The notes under the pieces are model-generated. The model searched no databases. It was not told the origin of the DNA and worked only from the letters and a program-made list of their open reading frames with translations. DNA of 64,000 nt from JBFYTX01 sp963739515 (GTDB taxonomy: Bacteria > Chloroflexota > Dehalococcoidia > Dehalococcoidales > RBG-16-60-22), in contig CAVUAO010000003.1 of the NCBI GenBank assembly GCA_963739515.1, positions 248,001 through 312,000 on the forward strand, written 5' to 3'. Positions 49,717-58,473 of the stretch are shown here, piece by piece; the first letter of the stretch is position 1; every line of letters starts with the position of its first letter. Both the position numbers and the translations under genes were made by a program.

Positions 49717-50999
49717 CGAAGCCTGCCACATCTACATTGCCAGCGGCAAAAACGACCTTTACCGCCCTACCTATCGTTCGGAAATATTCCGTCGGCTGGT
49801 CAATAAATATGCCAGAAACAAAGGTTCCAGGTTCAACGGAAACGATATCGAGCTTAACTGGGCAACCGTAAGCCGGTTGTACGAACTGGCTTACCGCTGC
49901 AACCTGTGCCGCCGCTGCTCACAGGCATGTCCCATGAGCATTGATAACGCCCTCATCACCAGGGAGATACGCAAGCTGTTCAGTCAGGAGCTGGGCTGGG
50001 CGCCGCGGGAGCTTCACGACGACGGCACCGTGCTCCAGTTGAAGGTCGGCTCCCCTACCGGTTTAAGACCGGATGTCGTTAAAGACAACATGACGTTCCT
50101 GGATGAGGACTTTAGCGAAAGTACCGGACTGAAAATCGTCACGCCCTGGGACAAGAAAGGCGCCGATGTCCTGGTAATCCACAGCGCCGGGGACATGCTA
50201 AGCTTTCCCGAGAGCGTGGTCGCCTTCGGAATATTATGTAATGCCGCCGGCATCAACTGGACGCTGTCCTCGGAGGCGCCGGGATATGACGGCGTCAACT
50301 ACGGGCTTTTTTACGACGATATCCAGTTAGCCCGGATTGCCACCCGCCACGCGCAAATCGCCCGCAAGCTCGGGGTGAAAAAGATAGTCATGGGCGAGTG
50401 CGGGCACGAGCATAAAGCCCTGATGACGGTGGCGGACCGGCTGCTTACCGGTGACCTCAATATACCGCGGGAGAGCGCCATGACCTTCCTGGAAAACATC
50501 GTTTTCAGCGGCAAAATTAAGTTCGACCCGTCTAAAAACGACTTCCCGGTAACGCTCCACGACCCCTGCAACATCGTCAGGAATTTAGGCATCGTCGAGC
50601 CCCAACGCCGCATCCTGCGCTATCTCTGCCCTGAGTTCCGGGAGATGACGCCCCACGGGGTGGACAACTATTGCTGCGGGGGCGGGGGCGGCCTGAGCGT
50701 TATGAACAACGTCAATTTTACCGACTGGAAGGTGAATATCTCCGGCAGGATGAAATTCAAACAGGTGCTGGAGGCGTTTGCCGACCGGCCCGGACCGGAG
50801 GTAAAAAAATACGTCTGCGCGCCCTGCCTGAACTGCAAGCTGCAATTCCGGGAGATATTCGAGCACTACGGGGCAAAGGAAAAGTCCGGCATCTTCGTGC
50901 GGCGGCCTGGCCGAGCTCATCGTTAACGCGATGGTCGACGTGAAAAAGCCTTTCATCAACATGGGGCGATTAATGTATACTGGGTTGGGCGCGCGATAA
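49686..50999 (+). CDS. DsrK/HdrD-like Fe-S protein, main fragment (after frameshift)
   Basis: Corrected reading: DYCARCQTCNEACHIY (first [4Fe-4S], C-x2-C-x2-C-x3-C), CNLCRRCSQACPMS (second), then two CCG-type domains including HDPCNIVRNLG, a CCGGGGG run and CAPCLNC, the ligands of the noncubane cluster used to reduce heterodisulfides. A second break, within 50873-50897, ends the apparent frame at 50926; shifting gives CGGLAELIVNAMVDVKKPF, ending at 50999. It should accept electrons from the DsrM-like subunit and reduce the DsrC trisulfide or a related disulfide. DsrC is encoded 21 bases downstream. Confidence 0.82.
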
Positions 51000-51020
51000 A
51001 GACTTATTGAGGTGAACCTT

Positions 51021-51338
51021 ATGGCAAAGATGGAACTGGCCGGCAGTACGTATGAAGTCGATGAGCACGGCTTTTTACAGGAAACGGCGAAATGGAATGA
51101 GGAAATCGCTAAAGCTTACGCGGCCAAAGAAAACGTCAACGAACTGACCCCCGACCACTGGACGGCCATCAACTATTTAAGAAGCTATTATCTTCAGAAC
51201 GGCATCTGCCCGATGATACGCCGGCTCGTCAAGGAAACCGGATTCACCTTAAAGAAACTCTACGACCTTTTCCCGGAAGGGCCGGCGCAATCCGCCTGCA
51301 AGTGGGCCGGCGTGCCCAAGCCGACCGGCTGCGTTTAA
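51021..51338 (+). CDS. dsrC: DsrC-like sulfur carrier protein
   Basis: 105 residues from the ATG at 51021, with GAGGTGA upstream (a GTG at 51012 is less likely). DsrC/TusE signature: GSTYEVDEHGFLQ, W-N-E-E-I-A, and the flexible arm FPEGPAQSACKWAGVPKPTGCV. Both reactive cysteines are kept: C93 and penultimate C104, eleven residues apart. With both present it can form the DsrC trisulfide rather than acting only as TusE-type sulfur relay. It follows the DsrMK-like genes and ends overlapping the convergent cupin by four bases. No dsrAB sulfite reductase is in the window. Confidence 0.93.
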   Translation: MAKMELAGSTYEVDEHGFLQETAKWNEEIAKAYAAKENVNELTPDHWTAINYLRSYYLQNGICPMIRRLVKETGFTLKKLYDLFPEGPAQSACKWAGVPKPTGCV

Positions 51339-51877
51339 CTCCGGTTACGCGGTATACCTGATTTTTTCGCTACCGGCATATTGCTATAGCCCTCGCTCAT
51401 GGCATCGTCATGCCAGAAAGACCAGTCGAGCTGCGCCCGGTGCTCTCTAGTCAAGAGCTGGGGATAAAACTTTTCCGTGTGTTTGAGTCCCTGGTTAATC
51501 TCGATGAATATCCAGGGCCGGACGGTCTTGCGAGGGTTCCAGGGGCCGTGGATAAAGTTCGGGGGGATAAAGACGACGGTGCTCTCGGTGATGATGTGCT
51601 TTTCCATCTCGGGACCCAGGCACAGCTCAACCTCTGCCCCGAGGTCGTCGGGATTATTCGGGTCGGTGCCGATGTGGATCAGCAGCTCGGCTTCCGAGTG
51701 GATATGCGGCGGGTGCCCGATTTTCATACGGGGTTCTTCGTGAGGGAGCACCCAGTGAATGAAATAGAAATTGCTGCCGGCAATAGTTTTACTGTCCATG
51801 CGCTGCAGAATCGGGCCCATGATAAAGGGAAAAGGCGGCGGATTATTTTTCAATAGATATTTATCGTATTTGCCCAA
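51335..51877 (-). CDS. Cupin-fold protein, metal-binding (paralogue B)
   Basis: 180 residues from a TTG at 51877, with AGGAGG 8 bases upstream. Shares with the cupin of the AcnX operon the metal-site segments (IGHPPHIHSEAELLIHIGTD with an H-x-H then E, and IPPNFIHGPWNPRKTVRPWIFIEINQGLKHTEK). The GAEVELCLGPEMEKHI stretch is almost the same. Unlike its paralogue it stands alone, convergent with dsrC. Function unknown; family probably catalytic or ligand-sensing. Confidence 0.78.
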   Translation of the reverse strand: MGKYDKYLLKNNPPPFPFIMGPILQRMDSKTIAGSNFYFIHWVLPHEEPRMKIGHPPHIHSEAELLIHIGTDPNNPDDLGAEVELCLGPEMEKHIITESTVVFIPPNFIHGPWNPRKTVRPWIFIEINQGLKHTEKFYPQLLTREHRAQLDWSFWHDDAMSEGYSNMPVAKKSGIPRNRS

Positions 51878-51944
51878 CTTATTAGCCTCCTAAACCGAAG
51901 TTGATACTGAGATATTATACTACAGGCTATTCCGGAGAATCACG

Positions 51945-51974
51945 TTGACACAGATATAAAAATCCCTTCATAAT
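51945..51974 (+). promoter_or_regulatory. Promoter of the MBL-fold hydrolase gene
   Basis: TTGACA (51945-51950), 18-base spacer, CATAAT (51969-51974). The expected transcription start is within about 8 bases of the ATG at 51988, and there is no Shine-Dalgarno, so translation may be leaderless. Confidence 0.65.
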
Positions 51975-51987
51975 TGAATAGATACGC

Positions 51988-52629
51988 ATGGAAGATAAAA
52001 TCCTCATTAAACGGCTGGTGGTGGGGTCGCTATCCGCCAACTGCTATGTCATCGGGACGGAAGCGGGCGAGGGGATGGTCATCGACCCCGGGGGCAATGC
52101 CGGAGAAATCAACCGGGCGATTAACGAATCCGGCCTTAAAATAGGCATTATCGTGCTGACCCACGGCCACTCCGACCATATTGCCGCCCTGCGCGATATT
52201 CAGGACAGGACGGGCGCGGAGGTCGCTATTCACCGTGAAGACGCCAATTTCCTCGAAACCAGCTCCCAATTCGGCATATCTTACCGGACTCCCCACCCTC
52301 CCGACAGGCTGCTCCACGAGGGCGATGATATAAACATCGGCGAAATGAGCTTCAGGGTAATACACACGCCGGGACACACTCCCGGCAGCATCAGCCTGCT
52401 TACCGGCGATAAAGTTTTTACCGGGGACACGCTTTTCCGCCGGGGCATCGGCACCACGCTGATGCCGGGGAGCAGTCGTCGGCAATTGATAGAGAGCATC
52501 CAGACCAGACTGATGGTATTGCCGGACGACACTATCGTTTACCCCGGCCACGGCCGGGAGACGACCATCGGCGCGGAAAGACGCGATAACCCTTACGTCA
52601 CGGGCAAATCGGGCTACGGCTACTGGTAG
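51988..52629 (+). CDS. Metallo-beta-lactamase-fold hydrolase (glyoxalase II-like)
   Basis: 213 residues. N-terminal SANCYVIG, dizinc motif THGHSDH, then HREDAN, HTPGHTPGSISLL, bridging Asp in VFTGDTLF, and the final His in YPGHGRETT. Overall fold and length match single-domain MBL hydrolases acting on thioesters such as hydroxyacylglutathione-like substrates. It has its own near-leaderless promoter. The repeat element at 52644 follows. Confidence 0.9.
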   Translation: MEDKILIKRLVVGSLSANCYVIGTEAGEGMVIDPGGNAGEINRAINESGLKIGIIVLTHGHSDHIAALRDIQDRTGAEVAIHREDANFLETSSQFGISYRTPHPPDRLLHEGDDINIGEMSFRVIHTPGHTPGSISLLTGDKVFTGDTLFRRGIGTTLMPGSSRRQLIESIQTRLMVLPDDTIVYPGHGRETTIGAERRDNPYVTGKSGYGYW

Positions 52630-52643
52630 CTTTGCCCTTTTTC

Positions 52644-52750
52644 TTAAAATCCACCCCCTCTGTCCCCCTCCTTTAGAAAAGGAGGGGGAGGAAAAAGAAG
52701 AGGGGCTGGCGCCCTTCAGGGTGAACCCTCAGGATGAACCCCTCTTAAAC
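52644..52750. repeat. Dispersed palindromic intergenic element, copy 2
   Basis: Same ordered modules as 26558-26637 (TTAAAATCCA, CCCCCTCC/GGAGGGGG inverted repeat, AAGAGGGGCTG, CTCTTAAAC), with an extra 27-base stretch inside the second stem. It may act as a terminator for the MBL hydrolase gene. Confidence 0.8.
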
Positions 52751-52787
52751 GCTTCACAGAATATATATTTTTCTGCCAAGGGCTCCC

Positions 52788-52800
52788 CAATAAATGTGAC
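52788..52800 (+). repeat. 13-base direct repeat upstream of HTH gene 1
   Basis: CAATAAATGTGAC here and again at 52978-52990, the latter just after the TTG start of the gene. It may be an autoregulatory operator pair, 190 bases apart. The spacer 52751-52973 has no supported gene. Confidence 0.45.
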
Positions 52801-52973
52801 TTTGTTGTAATAGCCTGACCGCTTTTTGTGATTCATCTGTAATAAAGCGGAGTTAAAGTATTCTCGTTAACATGGTTAACCGCGTGAACACCGTACACAA
52901 TCTCGATGATAGTACCAGAACAAGCAAAAACCAGTACGCCGATAATGCCGTATGGTTTGAAGGAGGCAGAGAC

Positions 52974-53192
52974 TTGGCAATAAATGTGACGAGGACATAT
53001 CCGGAATACCTCACCACCGGTGTCGTCGCCAGGCACTGTGGTGTCAGTAAAGTCACCGTCCTGCGCTGGATTGAAAAAGGCAACCTGACGTCTTTCCGGC
53101 TGCCTGGAGGGCAGAACCGGATTCACCGGGACGACTTCTTTGCTTTTGCTACCAAGCACAGCATACCCATCCGCACCAATAGCGCCAAATAA
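52974..53192 (+). CDS. Excisionase/MerR-type HTH DNA-binding protein 1
   Basis: 72 residues from a TTG at 52974, chosen because AAGGAGG ends 7 bases before it and because the second copy starts the same way; the upstream frame to 52872 is not needed. Excisionase-type helix-turn-helix: YLTTGVVARHCGVSKVTVLRWIEKGNLTSFRLPGGQNRIHRDDFFAF. It consists only of this domain. It is paralogous to the protein encoded at 53469-53696. Located upstream of pilus genes; a likely regulator of them. Confidence 0.83.
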   Translation: MAINVTRTYPEYLTTGVVARHCGVSKVTVLRWIEKGNLTSFRLPGGQNRIHRDDFFAFATKHSIPIRTNSAK

Positions 53193-53204
53193 CCAATTCT
53201 GAAA

Positions 53205-53242
53205 ACGGGTGGGGGGGAAACCGGTCATCAAATCCCACCCGT
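53205..53242 (+). terminator. Hairpin after HTH gene 1
   Basis: ACGGGTGGG (53205-53213) pairs with CCCACCCGT (53234-53242) across a 20-base loop, 13 bases past the stop codon. There is no clear T-run, so termination is uncertain. Confidence 0.55.
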
Positions 53243-53468
53243 GCCCGCCCGGACACTTCCATTACCGCTAACCCCATCCCCGGCACTCTCACCTGAAACC
53301 CGTATCACGAAAGCCGGTTGTGATATTCCTGTATGCTTCTGCCTGAATTCTGTGACATCTCTGTGACTTGCTTTTCATATACTCAAACGTAGCAAACACC
53401 GCTAGCAACGTATTTACTGTTTGGATTTATCACAATATTGCTAGTCCGGCAGCAGACGGGAGGCGAAC

Positions 53469-53696
53469 TTGCAGAGAACCTATCAGCCATGGACGCCCGA
53501 ATATATATCCGTCGGATTTATCGCCAAGCGGTGCGGCGTCAGCAATACCACCGTTTTACGATGGATTAACACGCAGCAGCTGCCGGCCTTCAAGCTCCCC
53601 GGCGGCCATTTCCGCATCGAGAGCACCGCTTTTTCCCGGTTCCTGGATAAATACCATATGCCGATACGAAATACGCCCCAGGAAAAAGGGCGTTAG
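53469..53696 (+). CDS. Excisionase/MerR-type HTH DNA-binding protein 2
   Basis: 75 residues from a TTG at 53469, with GGGAGG 5 bases upstream. EYISVGFIAKRCGVSNTTVLRWINTQQLPAFKLPGGHFRIESTAFSRFL aligns along its full length with protein 1. The recognition helix differs slightly (VSNTTVLRW versus VSKVTVLRW), and the basic wing G-G-x-x-R-I is shared. The prepilin gene starts 83 bases downstream. Probably a specific regulator of the pilus operon. Confidence 0.83.
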   Translation: MQRTYQPWTPEYISVGFIAKRCGVSNTTVLRWINTQQLPAFKLPGGHFRIESTAFSRFLDKYHMPIRNTPQEKGR

Positions 53697-53779
53697 CAGC
53701 CGGACTTAAGAAAACAAAATCTCACGGGAGGTGAAATGTGCGAAAAGAAAAATCCAGTAAAGAGTCAGGAGGTAATTTT

Positions 53780-54142
53780 ATGCGCAGGTTCTTCAAGAGA
53801 ATCGACCGGAACAGTAAAGGCTTCACGCTGGTCGAGCTCCTCATCGTCGTCGCGATACTGGGCGTACTGGCGGCGATTGTCCTTCCCAACGTGACCGGAC
53901 TGGCCGGCGAGGGACAGGACGAGGCTGCCAAGGCCGAACTGGTTACCGTGCAGACCGCCATGGACACGATGATGGCTAAGATCCATACCACCTCCGTTAC
54001 CGCCACATCCGCGACCAGCGATATGTCCGCTTTTCCTACGGGCCATGTGCTTTACCCCGATTATCTCCGGACAGCCAGCACCAAGGGTACCTATTCCTGC
54101 AGCACCACCGGACTGGTCACCCAGGTAAGTAAAGGCTATTAA
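53780..54142 (+). CDS. Type IV pilin-like prepilin
   Basis: About 120 residues from the ATG at 53780, with AGGAGGT upstream; a GTG at 53738 is less likely. Prepilin leader MRRFFKRIDRNSKG cleaved before F-T-L-V-E-L-L-I, followed by the hydrophobic pilin helix (VVAILGVLAAIVLPNV). The C-terminal globular part is short, Thr/Ser-rich, with only one cysteine, and lacks the usual disulfide pair. It may build a thin pilus or a pseudopilus. The PilB gene lies 8 kb downstream, after two sensory kinases. Confidence 0.88.
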   Translation: MRRFFKRIDRNSKGFTLVELLIVVAILGVLAAIVLPNVTGLAGEGQDEAAKAELVTVQTAMDTMMAKIHTTSVTATSATSDMSAFPTGHVLYPDYLRTASTKGTYSCSTTGLVTQVSKGY

Positions 54143-54296
54143 AAGAGCCAGGCCCCGAACAACGCCAAACGATCCAAAAACTTGCGGGCAAGCGTCGGGA
54201 GAGGACCTAAAGCTGAGGGGGCGGTCCGTGTCAGGGGGCGAAAAGATAATTTCGTTCGTTACGCCGGGTTTCAACAAACAATAGCAAAATAGGGAC

Positions 54297-57200
54297 ATGA
54301 AAAGACGGGTTGGTATGTCGATATATAAGAAGACAATCATCATGGTAGGCGGCCCCTTGTTAGTCCTGATGGTGCTGCTGAATGTAATTTCCTATTTAAT
54401 CTACCGGAACGGCTTCGAAGAACTTGAAAGGCAGACGGTAGAAAAAAATGTCACCCAGGTCACCCAGGCCCTGTCCGCGAGTCTGGACGCCCTGGCGACT
54501 CTCAGCTATGACTGGGCGGTATGGGACGACACCTACCAATTCGCGCAAAAGTACAACCAGGATTACGTGGACAGGAATTTCCAGAACGAGACCTTTACCA
54601 GTTCGAAGATAAGTTTTGCATCTATTTTTAACTCCTCCGGAGAAATAGTTTATAGCAAAGCCGTTGACCTTGTCGATTCTCAGGAAATTCAATTACCGGA
54701 TGATTTAGCAGACAACTTGAAAGCCGAAGGACTCGCGGCACCGGCAGAAACAGGGGAGATAATCACCGGAACCATAGTTATAACGGGCCAGCCGATGATG
54801 GTGGTGTCCCGCCCGATACTCACCAGTCTGGGAGAAGGGCCCAGCGCCGGGGCCATGATCTTCGGGCGCTTTATTGATGCCGCGATCATCTATCACCTCT
54901 CGGAGACCACCCATCTAGCGGTCAACCTGCTTCCGATACCGGCGACAAGTGCCGATGATGCCAATTCCGAAGTAAACCGTGTTATCGCGTCGCTGGACAA
55001 ATCCGGGCCGACGTTTGTCCAGGCACAGGACAGCGATATTATCGCCGGATACACCTATGTAAAAGACCTTAAGGGAAACCCGACCTTCGTTTTTAAGGTA
55101 GTGGTGCCCAGAGATATCCATCATCAGGAGACCAAAGCGGTCATGCTCCTGCATACTTTGCTGATATCCATCGGCATCACCTTTTTTATCATATTTATGT
55201 TGCTGATAAGGAACGTAATCCTATCCAGATTAACCAGGCTCAGTAAAAACGTCAATGAAATAGGCTCCAGCGGCGACGTCGCGCGCCGGGTTATCATGCC
55301 CGGGAGTGACGAGTTATCAGGACTGGCCAATAGCATCAACGAAATGCTCACGTCCGTAGAAAATACCAATAGTGCTTTACGAGAATCTGAAGAGAAGTTT
55401 TCGCGGGCTTTCCAGGCCAGCCCCGATGCCATTGCCATAAACAAATTGAGTGACGGCGCGTTTGTGGAAATTAATGATAATTTTACCCGCATTTTCGGCT
55501 TTACCCGGGAAGAGGTGGTCGGTCAAAACGCCGACCAATTTAATATGTGGGTCGATGCCGAGCAACGGGAAAACATGCTCCGGAAAGTACAGGAACACAC
55601 TAAAATCCACAACGAAGAAATGGTTTTCCGCGCCAAATCAGGGGAGCTTCATACGGCGCTCGTATCGACCGAGTATATCCACCTCGGCGGGGAACCCTGC
55701 CTGCTGGTCGTCAGCACCGATATTACCGAGCGCAAGAAAATGGAGGAGGCCCTGGCGATTGAAGCGACCCGCCGGCTCATCCTCATCGACCAGTCGAGCG
55801 ACGGTATCGTTATCCTCGACCAGAACGGGAAGGTGCACGAAGCCAACCGCCGTTTTGCGGAGATGCTGGGCTATTCTCCAGAAGAAATCCTCAGCCTCAA
55901 CGTGTGGGACTGGGAATTCCTTTATACTCCGGAGCAGGTCAAGGAAATGATAAGGACGGTGGATGAAGCCGGAGACCATTTCAAGACGCAGCACCGGCGC
56001 AAGGACGGCACGATTTATGATGTGGAAATAAGCACCAATGGAGCCATGTTTGGGGGGCAAAAGCTCATCTTTTGCGTCTGCCGGGACATATCCGAACGCA
56101 ACCGCATGGAGAAAGCCCTGAGGGAATCGGAGGAAAAATTCTCGCTGGCCTTCCACTCCAGCTCGGCCACCATTGCCATCACCACGCTAAAAGAAGGCAG
56201 ATATGTTGAAGTTAACGAGAGCTACGCCCGTTCTGTGGGCTACGCGGTAACAGAGCTAATCGGCCACACGGTAACCGAGTTGAATATGTGGCCTAAACCG
56301 GACAGCCGCGCGAAAATGCTCAAGATGTTGAAAGAGCAAGGCAGCGTCAATAATGAAGAATTAGAGTTCCGCAGGAAGTCGGGAGAAATACGCACCTGGC
56401 TATTCTCCGCCGAGCCAATCAATATTGCCGGCGAGCCATGCATCATCAGCGTATCAGTGGATATCACCGACAGAAAGAGGGCCGAAGAAGCCGTCAGGGA
56501 AAGAGAGAAAAGGTTCAGTGATATCGCCGGGAACGCCATGGAGTGGATTTGGGAGGTCGATGCGAAAGGGAAGTACACTTACTCGAGCCCGGTGGTAGAG
56601 AAGATTCTGGGCTACACTACCGAAGAAATACTGGAATGCCATTTTTATGATTTCTTCCTTCCTGAAGAGAGGGAGGACTTGAAGAAAGCGGCCTTCGAAG
56701 CTTTTGCCAGAAGGGAGCCGCTCAAGGAATTCCTGAACCGCAACAGGTGCAAGGACGGCAAAACGGTCGATCTCCTGACCAGCGGCGTTCCCGTAATCGA
56801 TGAGGAAGGTAACTTTTTGGGATACCGCGGGGTGGATACCGACGTCACCGAGAAAAGGAAGGCGGAGGCAGCTTTACGAGAAAGCGAAGAGAAATTTTCC
56901 TTAGCTTTCCGCTCCAGTCCCGCGACCATTGCCATCAACACGTACCAAGAAGGCAGATTTGTTGATGTCAATGAAAGTTACGCTAACTCCATGGGCTATA
57001 CCCGCGAAGAACTTATTGGCCGGACCGCCCGCGACTTTAATATCTGGGTAAAACCCGAGGACCGCGCCAGGGTGTTCCGAATATTAGACGAACAAGGTAG
57101 GGTCAGCAACGAAGAGATTGACTTCCGTAAAAAATCCGGCGATATACGCACCTGGCTGTTCTCCGCCGAAAAAATCGCTGTGACCGGCGAACCTTGTTTA

Positions 57201-57968
57201 ATCGGCGTATCTATCGATATCACCGAGCGCAAAAAGACCGAAGGAGAACTGAAAGAGGCGATGGCCAACCTGGAGCAATCCAGCAGCCAGCTGGCGGCGA
57301 CGAACAAAGAGCTGGAAGCCTTCAGCTACTCCGTATCGCACGACCTACGTTCGCCGCTGAGGAGCATCGACGGTTTCAGCCAGGCGCTGATGGAAGACTA
57401 TGGTGAAAAACTTAACGCGACCGGCCAGGACTATCTGAACCGTCTCCGCAGCGCCAGCCAGAAAATGGGAGAGCTTATCGACGCCATATTGAAGCTTTCC
57501 CGACTGACCCGAAGTGAAATGCACCATGAGAAAACAGATCTGAGCACGCTGGCCGGAGAGATTGCCAGCCAACTCCAGGAAACACAGCCGAAACGCAAGG
57601 TGAAATTCGTCATCGATAAAGATTTGACGGCTAACGGAGACCCGCAGCTGTTAAGAGTGCTGCTGGAAAACCTGCTGGGCAATGCCTGGAAATTCACCGG
57701 CAAAAAGCCGGAAGCCAGGATTGAATTCAGCATGGACCGGAACAACGGCAAGAAAGCTTATTTCATCAGAGACAACGGCGCCGGCTTCGATATGGCCTAT
57801 TCCCATAAACTCTTTGGCGCCTTCCAGAGACTTCACGAGGCCACGGAGTTCCCCGGCACCGGCATCGGCCTGGCGACGGTACAGCGGATTATTAACCGCC
57901 ACGGCGGTGCCATCTGGGCTGAAGGGAACGTGGGGAAAGGCGCCACATTCCATTTCACCCTGGACTGA
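54297..57968 (+). CDS. Membrane hybrid-sensor histidine kinase (CHASE4-HAMP-5xPAS-HK)
   Basis: 1223 residues. Membrane helices near 11-36 and 282-305 bracket a CHASE4-type extracellular domain (DYDWAVWDDTYQFAQKYNQDYV), then HAMP. Five PAS domains follow, starting near 360, 490, 606, 729 and 857; units 1, 3 and 5 share the opening ALRESEEKFS. The HisKA helix has SYSVSHDLRSPLRS (His about 1015). The HATPase carries NLLGNAWKF, DNGAGFD and GTGIGL. An extracellular signal should control phosphorylation, with the small regulator 11 bases downstream as likely partner. Confidence 0.92.
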   Translation: MKRRVGMSIYKKTIIMVGGPLLVLMVLLNVISYLIYRNGFEELERQTVEKNVTQVTQALSASLDALATLSYDWAVWDDTYQFAQKYNQDYVDRNFQNETFTSSKISFASIFNSSGEIVYSKAVDLVDSQEIQLPDDLADNLKAEGLAAPAETGEIITGTIVITGQPMMVVSRPILTSLGEGPSAGAMIFGRFIDAAIIYHLSETTHLAVNLLPIPATSADDANSEVNRVIASLDKSGPTFVQAQDSDIIAGYTYVKDLKGNPTFVFKVVVPRDIHHQETKAVMLLHTLLISIGITFFIIFMLLIRNVILSRLTRLSKNVNEIGSSGDVARRVIMPGSDELSGLANSINEMLTSVENTNSALRESEEKFSRAFQASPDAIAINKLSDGAFVEINDNFTRIFGFTREEVVGQNADQFNMWVDAEQRENMLRKVQEHTKIHNEEMVFRAKSGELHTALVSTEYIHLGGEPCLLVVSTDITERKKMEEALAIEATRRLILIDQSSDGIVILDQNGKVHEANRRFAEMLGYSPEEILSLNVWDWEFLYTPEQVKEMIRTVDEAGDHFKTQHRRKDGTIYDVEISTNGAMFGGQKLIFCVCRDISERNRMEKALRESEEKFSLAFHSSSATIAITTLKEGRYVEVNESYARSVGYAVTELIGHTVTELNMWPKPDSRAKMLKMLKEQGSVNNEELEFRRKSGEIRTWLFSAEPINIAGEPCIISVSVDITDRKRAEEAVREREKRFSDIAGNAMEWIWEVDAKGKYTYSSPVVEKILGYTTEEILECHFYDFFLPEEREDLKKAAFEAFARREPLKEFLNRNRCKDGKTVDLLTSGVPVIDEEGNFLGYRGVDTDVTEKRKAEAALRESEEKFSLAFRSSPATIAINTYQEGRFVDVNESYANSMGYTREELIGRTARDFNIWVKPEDRARVFRILDEQGRVSNEEIDFRKKSGDIRTWLFSAEKIAVTGEPCLIGVSIDITERKKTEGELKEAMANLEQSSSQLAATNKELEAFSYSVSHDLRSPLRSIDGFSQALMEDYGEKLNATGQDYLNRLRSASQKMGELIDAILKLSRLTRSEMHHEKTDLSTLAGEIASQLQETQPKRKVKFVIDKDLTANGDPQLLRVLLENLLGNAWKFTGKKPEARIEFSMDRNNGKKAYFIRDNGAGFDMAYSHKLFGAFQRLHEATEFPGTGIGLATVQRIINRHGGAIWAEGNVGKGATFHFTLD

Positions 57969-57979
57969 AGGAGGTAGAG

Positions 57980-58429
57980 ATGCCTATCAGAGATGAAACG
58001 ATACTGCTGGTGGAGGACAACCCCGATGATGTGGAGCTGACGAGGAGGGCCCTGCGTAAAAACCGCATCGCCAACAAGCTGGTGGTGGCGTGCGACGGCG
58101 TGGAAGCGCTGGACTATCTCTATTGCACCGGTAAATTCACCAGCCGCGCGAACAACGAAAACCCGAGGCTTATTCTCCTCGATTTAAAGATGCCCAAACT
58201 CGATGGCCTCCAGGTGCTGGCGCGGCTGCGCGCCGACGAGCGCACCAAGCTTGTTCCCGTCGTCATCCTGACGTCGTCAAAGGAAGAGCAAGACATGATT
58301 AGCGGCTACCAGAACGGGGCTAACAGTTACGTGCGCAAGCCGGTGGATTTCAACAAGTTCGTGGAAGCCGTGCACCAGATAGGTCTCTACTGGCTCTTGA
58401 TCAATGAATCGCCGGTACAGGACTCCTGA
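57980..58429 (+). CDS. Single-domain response regulator (Rcp1/CheY-like)
   Basis: 149 residues, receiver only. Acidic pocket EDNPDD, phosphoacceptor Asp in LILLDLKMPKLDG near residue 67, ILTSS threonine/serine, and RKPVD lysine. The insertion LYCTGKFTSRANNENPRLIL is typical of cyanobacterial-phytochrome (Rcp1) regulators. It follows kinase 1 by 11 bases and should be its phosphoacceptor. No output domain, so it likely acts on another protein or kinase 2. Confidence 0.9.
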   Translation: MPIRDETILLVEDNPDDVELTRRALRKNRIANKLVVACDGVEALDYLYCTGKFTSRANNENPRLILLDLKMPKLDGLQVLARLRADERTKLVPVVILTSSKEEQDMISGYQNGANSYVRKPVDFNKFVEAVHQIGLYWLLINESPVQDS

Positions 58430-58473
58430 CCGCGAAATAAAAAAACATACTATTACAGGAAATCAGGTGTGAT

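Noticed and set aside
52872..52973. N-terminal extension of HTH protein 1
   Set aside because: The Shine-Dalgarno and paralogue alignment both point to the TTG at 52974.
54143..54296. A c-di-GMP riboswitch between the prepilin and kinase 1
   Set aside because: The spacer has GGGCAAGC and small hairpins (CTTG/CAAG, GGACC/GGTCC), but not the conserved GEMM core. A covariance search against RF01051 would be needed; I cannot support it.
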